Source of the DNA: Fidelibacterota bacterium
GTDB lineage: Bacteria > Fidelibacterota > Marinisomatia > Marinisomatales > UBA1611
DNA: 64,000 nt
Direction of reading: 5' to 3'
Assembly (NCBI GenBank): GCA_018658715.1
Contig: JABHUQ010000041.1
Coordinates: 22,642-86,641, forward strand
Below the pieces are notes generated by a model. That model searched no databases and had not been told where the DNA came from. It saw nothing but the letters and a program-made list of their open reading frames with translations. This document shows, piece by piece, positions 27,083-35,687 of the stretch. Both the position numbers and the translations under genes were made by a program. How positions within the stretch are numbered: the first letter of the stretch is position 1; every line of letters begins with the position of its first letter.

Positions 27083-27730
27083 ATGTCTGAACAAACTCCA
27101 CATTCAATCGTTGTTGTAATAAGGGGAAAACTCGCAGAAGGGAGTGGTGATGTTTATCAAAAATATTTAGAAGCATCTACGCCTATTGCTGAAAAATATG
27201 GTGCAAAAATCGTTTCTGTTGGTGATGCTATTCATCGAGAGTATTTGAATATTGAACTTCCATTAAATATTGTAGTTTCCTTCGCTACAGAAGAAGATTG
27301 TGACGGATATTTTCTTGACCCTGAGTATATTGAGATTAAACAAAAATATCGTGATCCTAGTTATGAAAAAGTTCATATTTCTGTTTTTAAAGTAGGAATG
27401 CCCATTACAAAAAATGATACAGAATGTGTTGTTGTTAGCTTTGCAAATCTCATTACTGGAACCGAAGATCAGTACAAAGCCTATTTACATGGCGTCTTAG
27501 GCATTGCTCAAAATTTCGGTTTAAGTTTGTTAGCAGGTGGAAAAGGATTAAACAAATCTTATGCTGACCCAAGATTTGAGATTAACAGTTTACTCAAATT
27601 CCCAACAGCCAACGAGGCGGATGCCTTTTTCAATGATCCGGATTATTTGCAAATTGCAGAAAAACGCCATGCATCCTACATGGATGCTGAATTAGGTATG
27701 TATAAACCAAGAGTTCTTGAATTTGATTAA
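27083..27730 (+). CDS. Tandem DUF1330-like (dimeric alpha-beta barrel) protein
   Basis: 215 residues built of two DUF1330-like domains (about 6-100 and 110-210). Each has a strand, a YxxYL helix (VYQKYLEASTPIAEKYGAKI and QYKAYLHGVLGIAQNFGLSL), and an FxDPxY loop (FLDPEYIEI and FNDPDYLQI). DUF1330 folds resemble monooxygenase/EthD dimers; the fused pair would form one pseudo-dimer. Function unknown. It is 9 bp after the MFS gene and its stop abuts the next start. Confidence 0.7.
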   Translation: MSEQTPHSIVVVIRGKLAEGSGDVYQKYLEASTPIAEKYGAKIVSVGDAIHREYLNIELPLNIVVSFATEEDCDGYFLDPEYIEIKQKYRDPSYEKVHISVFKVGMPITKNDTECVVVSFANLITGTEDQYKAYLHGVLGIAQNFGLSLLAGGKGLNKSYADPRFEINSLLKFPTANEADAFFNDPDYLQIAEKRHASYMDAELGMYKPRVLEFD

Positions 27731-28624
27731 ATGTCCCATTCAAATCAAATCATTTTAACTGAAGTAGGCCCACGAGACGGATTTCAAAGCGTTTCTGAAC
27801 TTGTTCCAACTAATCAAAAAATAGACATAATACGTGGTCTTGTTGGCGCGGGGCTTAGACAAATCCAAGTTGCATCATTCGTTCATCCAAAGTGGGTTCC
27901 ACAAATGGCAGATGCTGAAGATATCTGCAAACAATTGCCGAAAAATGATAATGTTATTTACAGCGGATTGGCATTAAATAACCGTGGCGTTGAACGAGCC
28001 ATAGATGCCAATCTTCAGCGTATAGAAGTATCTATTTCTACCAGTGAGACACATAGTAAAAATAATACCAATATGACATTAGAAGAAGCCATGGAAAATT
28101 TGAAATCTATGATAAAATTGGCCAAGGGAAATGGATTGGAAGTACGAGCTGGGTTACAAGCAGTTTGGGGTTGTGTTTATGATGGATTTCCTCCCATTGA
28201 TCGAATCATCAATTTATCAAAAACCATTCTCGACCTCGGTATAAATACCTTATCCTTGTCCGATTCAACAGGAATGGGAAATCCATATTCAATCAAAGAA
28301 ACTTTAAAACATATCCTTCCCCATGCTGGGGATGTACCTATTGCATTGCACTTACACGACACCCGCGGATTGGGATTAGCCAATGTGGTTGCAGCTATAG
28401 ATATGGGGGTAAATCAATTTGATTCAGCTCTTGGGGGCATTGGTGGATGTCCTTTCATCAAGGGTGCCACAGGTAATATTGCTACGGAAGACACTGTGAA
28501 TCTTTTCAATGAGTTGGGTCTAGATACAGGCATAGATATAAAAAATTTAGCTGCTATTTCTCGATCATTAGTCCCTGTTATTGGAGAAAAATATTTTTCT
28601 GGAAAACTTTATAAAATAAATTAA
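27731..28624 (+). CDS. HMG-CoA lyase family protein (HMGL-like)
   Basis: 297 residues, a DRE-TIM metallolyase. TEVGPRDGFQSV carries the catalytic Arg-Asp, HLHDTRGLGLAN carries the metal histidines, and GGIGGCPFIKGATGNIATED carries the loop Cys of HMG-CoA lyases. Expected reaction: cleavage of a 3-hydroxy-3-methylglutaryl-CoA-type thioester to acetyl-CoA and an oxo acid. The exact acyl group is open. It sits directly before the second hydratase pair, so a hydration-then-cleavage sequence is plausible, with CoA activation by the CaiB-type enzyme at 13238. Confidence 0.88.
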   Translation: MSHSNQIILTEVGPRDGFQSVSELVPTNQKIDIIRGLVGAGLRQIQVASFVHPKWVPQMADAEDICKQLPKNDNVIYSGLALNNRGVERAIDANLQRIEVSISTSETHSKNNTNMTLEEAMENLKSMIKLAKGNGLEVRAGLQAVWGCVYDGFPPIDRIINLSKTILDLGINTLSLSDSTGMGNPYSIKETLKHILPHAGDVPIALHLHDTRGLGLANVVAAIDMGVNQFDSALGGIGGCPFIKGATGNIATEDTVNLFNELGLDTGIDIKNLAAISRSLVPVIGEKYFSGKLYKIN

Positions 28625-28627
28625 AAC

Positions 28628-29869
28628 ATGGGACAAACTATTTCAGAAAAAATTCTTTCTACTCATGCTGGTCATGATGTAAAAGCAGGAGAACTAGCCA
28701 TTGTCAATATTGATGGGGTCATGGCATCTGATACTACGGCTCCCTTAACCCTAAAAGCATTTAAAGAAATGGGTGGAACCACACCTTGGAATTCTGATAA
28801 TACAATTTTTGTTATTGATCATGCTTCTCCTGCCCCCAATGAACACATTGCCAATCTCCACAAGTTTATCCGTGAATTCGCCAATAAAACAAATTCCATT
28901 TTATATGATGAAGGATCAGGAATTTGTCATCAAATTATGGTAGAAGAACAACATGTTAAACCGGGTCAATTAGTTATTGGGGCTGACTCTCATACCGTAA
29001 CGTATGGTGCCCTTGGAGCTTTTTCTACCGGTGTAGGATCTACAGATCTTGCTGCCATCATGATTACTGGAAAAACATGGATCAAAGTTCCGGAAAGTAT
29101 CAAAATAATACTGAATGGAAAACCAAATCCCGGAATAACGGCCAAAGATATTATATTAGATATTGTAGGGAAACTAGGTTCGAACGGAGCTACGTATAAA
29201 ACATTGGAATATGTCGGTTCCACATTAGAATTTCTCTCTTTGGGTGACCGAATGACCATTGCAAATATGTCAGTGGAAATGGGTGGAAAAGCTGGCATCT
29301 TTGAAACAACCGGTTTGGAATTGCCATATAAATTTGAATCGGTTATAGGTGATGCTGATGCAGAATATTTAGAAACTATCACTATTGACGTTTCTGTGAT
29401 TCGGCCCAAAATTGCCAAACCTCATTCATTGGAAAATATCTGTGATATTGATGAAGTACTCGGAATAAAAATTGATATAGCCTTCATCGGAACTTGCACT
29501 AATGGACGCTTGGAAGATTTACAATTAGCCGCTTCTATTTTGAAAGGAGAAAAGCTCGCACCGGGAGTGCGCATGCTTATTACACCTGCTTCCAGAAATG
29601 TGTTGAATAAGGCTATGGCGGACGGAACCATGAATATTTTATCAGAAGCAGGAGCTACATTGATTCCACCAGGATGCGGTCCATGTGTGGGAACTCATTT
29701 GGGTGTTCCAGGAAATGAAGAAGTCATTCTTTCCACCGCAAATCGGAATTTCCCCGGCAGAATGGGAAATCCAAATTCTCAAATTTATTTGGCGTCACCA
29801 GCCGTTGTAGCTGCATCTGCATTGACAGGTGTTATAACGGATCCCATATCCATTGGAAAGAATGAATAA
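28628..29869 (+). CDS. Aconitase-superfamily hydratase, large subunit (LeuC-like) 2
   Basis: 413 residues. Cluster cysteines in FIGTCTNGRLEDL and PGCGPCVGTHLG; EGSGICHQIMVEEQHVKPG and IGADSHTVTYGALGAF match the archaeal-type isopropylmalate/homoaconitate dehydratase group. It shares its organisation with the pair at 15312, but the two are clearly diverged. The stop shares one base with the start of the small-subunit gene. Likely hydrates an unsaturated diacid of the pathway. Confidence 0.87.
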   Translation: MGQTISEKILSTHAGHDVKAGELAIVNIDGVMASDTTAPLTLKAFKEMGGTTPWNSDNTIFVIDHASPAPNEHIANLHKFIREFANKTNSILYDEGSGICHQIMVEEQHVKPGQLVIGADSHTVTYGALGAFSTGVGSTDLAAIMITGKTWIKVPESIKIILNGKPNPGITAKDIILDIVGKLGSNGATYKTLEYVGSTLEFLSLGDRMTIANMSVEMGGKAGIFETTGLELPYKFESVIGDADAEYLETITIDVSVIRPKIAKPHSLENICDIDEVLGIKIDIAFIGTCTNGRLEDLQLAASILKGEKLAPGVRMLITPASRNVLNKAMADGTMNILSEAGATLIPPGCGPCVGTHLGVPGNEEVILSTANRNFPGRMGNPNSQIYLASPAVVAASALTGVITDPISIGKNE

Positions 29870-30354
29870 TGGTCGGAAAAGTTCATCTTTATAACATTGA
29901 CAATATTGATACGGACAGAATTATTCCTGGGAAGTATACCAAAACTCTTGATGTTTCTACTTTTGCAGACCATTGTTTAGAAGATCTGGATTCTGATTTC
30001 AAAACAAAAGTTCAACAAGGAGATATTTTAGTGGGTGGGTGGAATTTCGGATGTGGCTCTTCTCGAGAACAAGCGCCTATTGCCTTAAAGGTATCCGGGA
30101 TTTCAGTTGTAATTGCCCGTTCATTTTCGCGAATATTTTATCGAAACGCTATCAATATTGGCTTACCGATATTAGAAATTCCTGAACATGATATTTCGGA
30201 TAGAATACGTCTCGAGATAGAATTAGAATCGGGGAAAGTGGCGGATGGAGATATAATATATTCTGCAACTCCCCTTCCTCAGGTTATGATTGATATATTA
30301 AATGAGGGTGGGCTGGTTGCTTACTTGAAAAAGTTTGGAAAATATAAAATATAA
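29869..30354 (+). CDS. Aconitase-superfamily hydratase, small subunit (LeuD-like) 2
   Basis: 161 residues with canonical motifs: NIDTDRIIPGKYT and WNFGCGSSREQAPIALKVSG, then IARSFSRIFYRNAINIGLPI. The GCGSSRE loop is intact, unlike in the small subunit at 16603. Last gene of the plus-strand operon; only 7 bp separate it from the end of the convergent minus-strand operon. Confidence 0.87.
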   Translation: MVGKVHLYNIDNIDTDRIIPGKYTKTLDVSTFADHCLEDLDSDFKTKVQQGDILVGGWNFGCGSSREQAPIALKVSGISVVIARSFSRIFYRNAINIGLPILEIPEHDISDRIRLEIELESGKVADGDIIYSATPLPQVMIDILNEGGLVAYLKKFGKYKI

Positions 30355-30361
30355 AAGCTAA

Positions 30362-31246
30362 TTAGGTTTTCAAATAATCCAATGTCGTTTCAGCAAACTC
30401 TCTAAAACTCGTGGCGGTCGTATTTTTGATTGACCTTGGATGTTCAGGGACCAAAATTCCATCATTGTAAGCTTTATACATATTAATTAAATCGTCCGTA
30501 TAATTTTCTGAAGCTCCACGGAATTGTATAATAGCATTTTTTGTGTCATCATACGTGGATTCTACATAGTTCAAATCAGGTCGATTCAATACATCTGCCA
30601 TAATCCTGGTTGCTTCTTTACAACTGATAGATTCATACCCTAAAAGTTCTTTGACACCTGGGAGTGTTTCTCCAACTAATGCATCCACAATATTCGCTGC
30701 AATATCCTTTGTAGCTGTCATATTTAAAGGCAAATCTGCTTTTATTGGTGATGACCAAAAATTCATATTTTGAATTGTGACTGCACTAAATAAAATATTT
30801 TCCATAAAATAATCTGGACGGAAAATATGTAAATCCACATCTGCAAGTTTCACCAATTGCTGCTCATGTTCATAATGACCGGAAATGTGGCTGTCATTAT
30901 TGGAAATATGAGCTCCAATACTACTTAATATAGCCACACGATTTATCCCTGAATTTTGGATTGCTCCGATTTGGGCTCTACTTGTTTGACGCATGAATTC
31001 ACGAACATTGGGTGCAGATAAATCTGGTGGAATTAATGTAAAGGCGCCATCTACATCTGAAAAAGCATCTGTTAATCTCTTTGTGTCATCTAAATGGCTT
31101 TCGAATGGTTCTGCTCCTTTTGCCACAAGGGTATCAAGAGTATCTCGATTCCGACTCACAGCTCGAACGTTGTGTCCTAGTTCTAAAAGCGATTGTATAA
31201 TTTGAGAACCAATTTGTCCTGTGGCGCCAAGAATAGTGAATATCAT
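30362..31246 (-). CDS. NmrA/SDR-a family NAD(P)-binding protein
   Basis: 294 residues. Atypical SDR of the NmrA/HSCARG type: MIFTILGATGQIGSQIIQSL dinucleotide motif, FTLIPPD, SSIGAHIS, and FRPDYFMENILF. Members are redox sensors or quinone/flavin-type reductases; no catalytic Tyr-Lys pair is obvious. Last gene of the minus operon starting at 33185, two bp after the cupin gene. Confidence 0.83.
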   Translation of the reverse strand: MIFTILGATGQIGSQIIQSLLELGHNVRAVSRNRDTLDTLVAKGAEPFESHLDDTKRLTDAFSDVDGAFTLIPPDLSAPNVREFMRQTSRAQIGAIQNSGINRVAILSSIGAHISNNDSHISGHYEHEQQLVKLADVDLHIFRPDYFMENILFSAVTIQNMNFWSSPIKADLPLNMTATKDIAANIVDALVGETLPGVKELLGYESISCKEATRIMADVLNRPDLNYVESTYDDTKNAIIQFRGASENYTDDLINMYKAYNDGILVPEHPRSIKNTTATSFREFAETTLDYLKT

Positions 31247-31248
31247 AT

Positions 31249-31614
31249 TTATTTTTCTTCCCTATGAACAAGATCTAGAGAAAATGCAGGGATGCATACA
31301 GACCAATAGTCTGCAGACTCATTAAAAGGATTGGAATATTGAACATGACTCCCTTTTTTAACCATGAGAGTTTCACCTGCGTTGAGTTCTATCAAATCAT
31401 CGTCAATTAAGATTTGTTTTTTACCAGAAATCATGATTGTAATTTCATCGAATTCTGGTATTTGAGTAGGTTCAGACCATCCTGATGGTGCTACCATATG
31501 GGCAATACTGAAATCATTATCTTGGCTACTCACTAAACCAAAATATTCTTCAATAAGTTTTCCATCCGTAGTGGGGACTACAAATGGAACTGTAGATTTA
31601 GTATAATTTGGCAA
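31249..31614 (-). CDS. Small cupin-domain protein
   Basis: 121 residues with a single cupin fold: PEFDEITIMISGKKQILIDD and LNAGETLMVKKGSHVQYSNP correspond to the two cupin motifs, but metal histidines are sparse (Glu in FDEIT, His in GSHVQ). It could bind a ligand or catalyse a small isomerisation. Its start abuts the stop of the preceding gene, so it is translated as part of a tight set. Confidence 0.75.
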   Translation of the reverse strand: MPNYTKSTVPFVVPTTDGKLIEEYFGLVSSQDNDFSIAHMVAPSGWSEPTQIPEFDEITIMISGKKQILIDDDLIELNAGETLMVKKGSHVQYSNPFNESADYWSVCIPAFSLDLVHREEK

Positions 31615-31986
31615 TTATTCCGTCGTGAATTCTTTGGCTAAATCTTCTACAGCTTCATTCATATCTGGTGATGTTTCTAATGCTTCTCTATCCTGTTGGA
31701 TGATTCGCATGATGCGAGCTAAATACTCTGCATGCCAGGTTTGTCTTTCATGGGCATCATTTTCAGTTGGGGTAAATGATTCAATTTCATCTCGACTCAT
31801 TATCCCTTTGGATTCTAAAATGCGCTCTAATGTATCCAATCTTTCTCGCGTTACTGCTAATTCTCCAGCAATCGCCATTGTGATAGATAAGACTTTTTCA
31901 ACTTCCGGATTATTTAAAAACCACGGACGTTTCCCTTTTGGTTTTTTACCTGCTTCTGCTATGTAATCTATATTTAGTTTTTTCAT
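31615..31986 (-). CDS. Unknown helical cytoplasmic protein
   Basis: 123 residues from the ATG at 31986, which overlaps the methyltransferase stop in an ATGA; a longer start at 32013 is possible. Charged and helix-rich (ITMAIAGELAVTRERLDTLE; HERQTWHAEYLARIMRIIQQ), no signal peptide or TM helix, no known motif recognised. Its sandwich position between methyltransferase and cupin with coupled starts suggests a structural or regulatory partner of one of them. Confidence 0.65.
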   Translation of the reverse strand: MKKLNIDYIAEAGKKPKGKRPWFLNNPEVEKVLSITMAIAGELAVTRERLDTLERILESKGIMSRDEIESFTPTENDAHERQTWHAEYLARIMRIIQQDREALETSPDMNEAVEDLAKEFTTE

Positions 31987-33185
31987 GATTTCCATGCTCC
32001 AAATACGGTCCATAATGCTTCTCGGCCATGATCTTCAAAAATAGCTTTTGCTGGTTTTGTTACATCCCCATCCACAGTATCTGCCGCTGCTTTAAATTCC
32101 ATATAATTGTCATCACTAAAACCGCCCATGCGCATTATTTCCTTTGTATCCATACCATGCATTTTTGACCAAAAAGGTTCATTATTATACCAACAATCCC
32201 AATCTCGAATCGCTTGCTCCAATAAATCCATTTCTGGGGTGTAATTAGGCTGCTCAACTTGGAGCAATAGGCCGCCCGGTTTAAGCATGCGCCCCAATTC
32301 ACTCATAATTCTTCTAATTGATTTAGATGATAATTCATGTAAAAACATGGTTGTTTGAATCCAATCGAAATAGCCATCTTCATAATCGAGATTTTCTACA
32401 TCGGCTTGAATAAATGTTACATTATTCACACCTAAATCTTGGGCTCTTGCATGCCCATATCGTAATACAGGAGCACCTGCATCAATAGCAATAACTTCCG
32501 CATCAGGATAAGCTTGGGCAATTGGTAACACATTATGTCCAATTGTGCAGCCTACATCTAAAATACGTTTTGGTTTAAAGTCGGTAAATTTCTGTTTTAC
32601 CGAAGATGCGACTGCCCTTCCACCACCATCAATACCAGGACCAACGCCACCTGTGGTAGTGACAAAAATACCTGAATCATAATTTGCGCCTACTGAAATA
32701 TCACCTTCTACTAATTCTGTATGATAACCACCCACTTGACAATGAATATCCACAGCAGATGCATATCTTGGAGATTTAATTTCCGAATTCAACTTTAGAG
32801 TAGGTTTTCCTTCATTTAGTTTTTCTGCCTTTCCATTAAGATCATCAATTTGGCGAAGTACGACTGACCTACCTGCTTGTTGGCGCATTTCCATTGTATT
32901 TCTACGAAGGGCTGACCATGTTTGCCAATATGGATCTTTCTTTAAGGCACGATGCACTTCATGTCTATTCTCAAAATTTCGCCCATGCTCTTTAATAAAA
33001 TTGGGTTTTAACCGCTTTTCATATACAACTTTATTTCCTGCTGATACCCCAGCCAAGTGCTGATTTAAGCTGGCAATAAAATTAAATCTCGCTGTTTCAT
33101 CATGAGTGGGTTCGGGGAAAACACCATGACGACTTACCTTATCATAAGTTGGTGGCAATTGGCCTGAATAGTCTGATTTTTTCAT
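31983..33185 (-). CDS. SAM-dependent methyltransferase with N-terminal extension
   Basis: 400 residues. The C-terminal half carries the class I fold: RILDVGCTIGHNVLPIAQAY (motif I), VIAIDAGAPVLRYGHAR, QADVENLDYEDGYFDWI (motif IV), FLHELSSKSIRRI and LKPGGLLLQVEQP. The first about 190 residues are an extra domain I cannot name. First gene of a four-gene set ending at 30362. The start is only 18 bp from a perfect 27-bp operator, so expression should be tightly controlled. Confidence 0.8.
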   Translation of the reverse strand: MKKSDYSGQLPPTYDKVSRHGVFPEPTHDETARFNFIASLNQHLAGVSAGNKVVYEKRLKPNFIKEHGRNFENRHEVHRALKKDPYWQTWSALRRNTMEMRQQAGRSVVLRQIDDLNGKAEKLNEGKPTLKLNSEIKSPRYASAVDIHCQVGGYHTELVEGDISVGANYDSGIFVTTTGGVGPGIDGGGRAVASSVKQKFTDFKPKRILDVGCTIGHNVLPIAQAYPDAEVIAIDAGAPVLRYGHARAQDLGVNNVTFIQADVENLDYEDGYFDWIQTTMFLHELSSKSIRRIMSELGRMLKPGGLLLQVEQPNYTPEMDLLEQAIRDWDCWYNNEPFWSKMHGMDTKEIMRMGGFSDDNYMEFKAAADTVDGDVTKPAKAIFEDHGREALWTVFGAWKS

Positions 33186-33202
33186 ATTTTATCTCCTTAT
33201 GC

Positions 33203-33229
33203 AAATTGGTATGATGATCATACCAATTT
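33203..33229. promoter_or_regulatory. Perfect palindromic operator (TGGT-N11-ACCA)
   Basis: Thirteen-base arms (AAATTGGTATGAT and its complement) flank one central G, with no mismatch. The core TGGTATGATGATCATACCA is identical to that at 42672. It sits between the SSS transporter stop and the methyltransferase start, 18 bp from the ATG, so it marks an internal promoter of the minus-strand unit. Confidence 0.85.
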
Positions 33230-33281
33230 AAATGTAGCTATTGTTCAAACATTTTGCAATACTTAATATAAGATTGGAAAC

Positions 33282-34709
33282 TCATATATTAATATTTTTT
33301 CTACTGCCATACCATCCAATACTTAAAGCAATAACGAATGGTAGAAATTTTTCTAAAACATCACCCGGTGTATTTGGCATGAAACTTAAAAATACTGTAA
33401 GTGAAAATCCTGAAAAAATCGCACAAAAAGTTGCTGATGGTTTTATTATCCTGTCCAGAACAATAATAACCAAGACTGGGCCAAAAGATGCTCCTAATGC
33501 ACTCCATGCAAACAGGACGCGAGAATAGATATCTTGGGGTACATATAAAGCCAATAACATAGCAATCCCGCACACAAGAATTAATACTACACGCGACAAA
33601 AGTAATAATTGATGTTTAAAAAGGAAATCTAATTTCAAGATGTGTCGCAAATCATGAGCAATAGCCGACGCTACAACTAATAATTGACTATCAGCTGTAG
33701 ACATGATTGCTGATAAAACCGAAGCAATAATCAGCCCTGCTAGTATGGGTGGCATCAATGTGTCTGTTAAAATAAAAAAGATACTTTCATTATTCACGAG
33801 ATTCACCAACAATGCTTTCCCACAAAACCCCAATAACAGCATTCCGCTGAAAACAATGGACTGCCAACTGATGGCAATTATTTGTGCCTGCCGCATGGAT
33901 GATCTATCTCGAATAGCCATGAATCGAGTCAAAATATGAGGTTGCCCAAGTGTGGCAAGTCCCACACCTAAAAAACCCAAAGGTAGTCCATATTTTGCAA
34001 TTCCCGATTGGCTCCCCCAAATAGACCTATAGTTTGCATCTCCCATATTTTGGAGAGATTCCCAAAGTTCTGAAAATCCACCCGCTGCGAATAATGCTGT
34101 CACAGGAAGAATAATTGAAGTGCAAACCATAAGCAAACCCTGCAATGTATCGGTAATACTCACTGCCCAGAATCCACCCAAAATAGCGTATATAAGAATG
34201 ATGGTTCCTCCAAGCATTATGGCCACGGAAGCATCCATATTAAAATTAGATGCAAATGTTGTCCCTGCTCCTTGAAATTGAGAAGCAATATGGAATGAAA
34301 ATGAAAATACGATTATAAAGGATGAAAAAACTAAAATTGCGGTTCTCCAAAACCCTTCGGAAGAACCAACTAAAATATCATTTACTGTGATAGAATCATT
34401 TTTGGTGCTCAACCTTTGTAATTTGGGCGCCAAAAAAAACCAATTAAGAATGCTCCCCAGCATAATTCCAGGAAATACCCACAGTGCTGAAAGTCCCCAA
34501 CTAAATGCAATGCCACTCAAGCTTAATAATGTCCAAGCTGAAGATGCGCTGGCAACCGCACTGATGGATGCCACCCATGGTCCCAATCTTTTCCCACCTA
34601 GAAAAAAATCGGCTGAATCTATTGTCCGTTTGCTGGAATAATATCCTATCCCTAACAAAATTACTTTGTATATGATTAAAGTATATAAGATGATTTCAGT
34701 TCTAGACAT
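33282..34709 (-). CDS. Sodium:solute symporter (SSS family)
   Basis: 475 residues with about 13 helices. SSS features: ADFFLGGKRLGPWVASISAV, ASSAWTLLSLSGIAFSWGLS, a central YAILGGFWAVSITDTLQGLL, and SAIMSTADSQLLVVASAIAH (conserved Na+-site Ser/Thr region). Resembles proline/pantothenate-type carriers. Inferred role: Na+-driven uptake of a small acid or amino acid. Follows the bile-acid:sodium symporter gene by 3 bp; together they form a transport pair. Confidence 0.87.
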   Translation of the reverse strand: MSRTEIILYTLIIYKVILLGIGYYSSKRTIDSADFFLGGKRLGPWVASISAVASASSAWTLLSLSGIAFSWGLSALWVFPGIMLGSILNWFFLAPKLQRLSTKNDSITVNDILVGSSEGFWRTAILVFSSFIIVFSFSFHIASQFQGAGTTFASNFNMDASVAIMLGGTIILIYAILGGFWAVSITDTLQGLLMVCTSIILPVTALFAAGGFSELWESLQNMGDANYRSIWGSQSGIAKYGLPLGFLGVGLATLGQPHILTRFMAIRDRSSMRQAQIIAISWQSIVFSGMLLLGFCGKALLVNLVNNESIFFILTDTLMPPILAGLIIASVLSAIMSTADSQLLVVASAIAHDLRHILKLDFLFKHQLLLLSRVVLILVCGIAMLLALYVPQDIYSRVLFAWSALGASFGPVLVIIVLDRIIKPSATFCAIFSGFSLTVFLSFMPNTPGDVLEKFLPFVIALSIGWYGSRKNINI

Positions 34710-34712
34710 GGG

Positions 34713-35582
34713 TTACAGTTTTCTATTCCCATAATAAATAATGAATATGCCACTGATACACATGACCAAGCCATAGACACCAGATGAAACAGCAAACTCC
34801 GCATTTCCCAATAGTGCTGGTGCCGAAGCAATTGTCATTCCCATCACGCCATTCTGGAGACCTGCTTCTATAGATATTGTGATGCGTCGTTTTAGATCTA
34901 ATTTGAATATTGAAGCGACTCCCCACCCTGCTACTAATGTAACAATGTTTAATAGTATAACACTGGGACCAGCCGATAGAACATAATGCCAAATGGAGCC
35001 CTGTTTCCCTAGAAGGGTCAGCATACCCCATAACGCCAAAACAATAAATCCACCTGAAAGCCATTTTAATACTGATTCACTTTTCTTGCTAAAATCAGGG
35101 AACTTGATATGGATTAACATTCCAATGAAAGTCGGCAATGCAGTAAGTCTAAAAATATTATATATCGTTTTGAGAATAGGCAATTGCATTTCCTTCCCCG
35201 GAATCCCAAAATAATATAAAGAATAATTCACAATAAAGGGGATGGTAAAAATAGTAATAAGACTTGAAAAAGCCGTTAGAGAAATAGATAAAGCTGTGTC
35301 TCCCTTTGATAAATGAGAATATAAATTAGATGTTGCACCACCAGGTGATGCGGCAATAATCATGAGTCCAACCGCAAGATAAGTGGGTAAATGAAGTATG
35401 ATCGCCAATAAAAATGCAATAATGGGTAAAACAATTAATTGGCTTCCCAATCCGACAATAATGCCTTTTGGGTCAGTACCAACACGCTTGAAATCATCAA
35501 ACGTGAGTGTCATCCCCATTCCCAACATGATGAGAAAGAGAAGCCCCGGCAATAAAAGTGTTGATATAAATTGTGTAGACAT
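34713..35582 (-). CDS. Bile acid:sodium symporter (BASS) family transporter
   Basis: 289 residues, nine or ten helices. MGMGMTLTFDDFKRV, ASPGGATSNLYSHLSKGDTA and EAGLQNGVMGMTIASAPALL are typical of ASBT/BASS proteins, including the residues of the two sodium sites. Bacterial members carry pantoate, keto acids, taurocholate-like compounds and others. Divergent from the marR gene; the shared promoter holds MarR-type half sites. Confidence 0.88.
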   Translation of the reverse strand: MSTQFISTLLLPGLLFLIMLGMGMTLTFDDFKRVGTDPKGIIVGLGSQLIVLPIIAFLLAIILHLPTYLAVGLMIIAASPGGATSNLYSHLSKGDTALSISLTAFSSLITIFTIPFIVNYSLYYFGIPGKEMQLPILKTIYNIFRLTALPTFIGMLIHIKFPDFSKKSESVLKWLSGGFIVLALWGMLTLLGKQGSIWHYVLSAGPSVILLNIVTLVAGWGVASIFKLDLKRRITISIEAGLQNGVMGMTIASAPALLGNAEFAVSSGVYGLVMCISGIFIIYYGNRKL

Positions 35583-35634
35583 CCAAAGACCTAATTTTTT
35601 TTATTGAATTGCGATAAGATTTGCTGTAATATGA

Positions 35635-35655
35635 TTAAGCTTCTTAACTATTAAG
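35635..35655. promoter_or_regulatory. Likely MarR operator in the BASS/marR divergent promoter
   Basis: Three alternating half sites, TTAAG-CTT-CTTAA-CTA-TTAAG, repeat every 8 bases; CTTAACTATTAAG (35643-35655) is a perfect 5-3-5 inverted repeat. Position, 33 bp before marR and 53 bp before the BASS gene, suits autoregulation. Confidence 0.6.
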
Positions 35656-35687
35656 TTAATTTACAAAATACTATAAAATGGTCAAGC

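Noticed and set aside
28990..29418. 142-codon open frame on the minus strand
   Set aside because: Lies wholly inside the LeuC-like gene opposite its coding frame; no motif or start signal, an antisense shadow.
15312..30354. Leucine biosynthesis operon from two leuC/leuD-like pairs
   Set aside because: No leuA or leuB, two diverged pairs in one operon, and a catabolic context with lyases and transporters; named as hydratases of unknown substrate.
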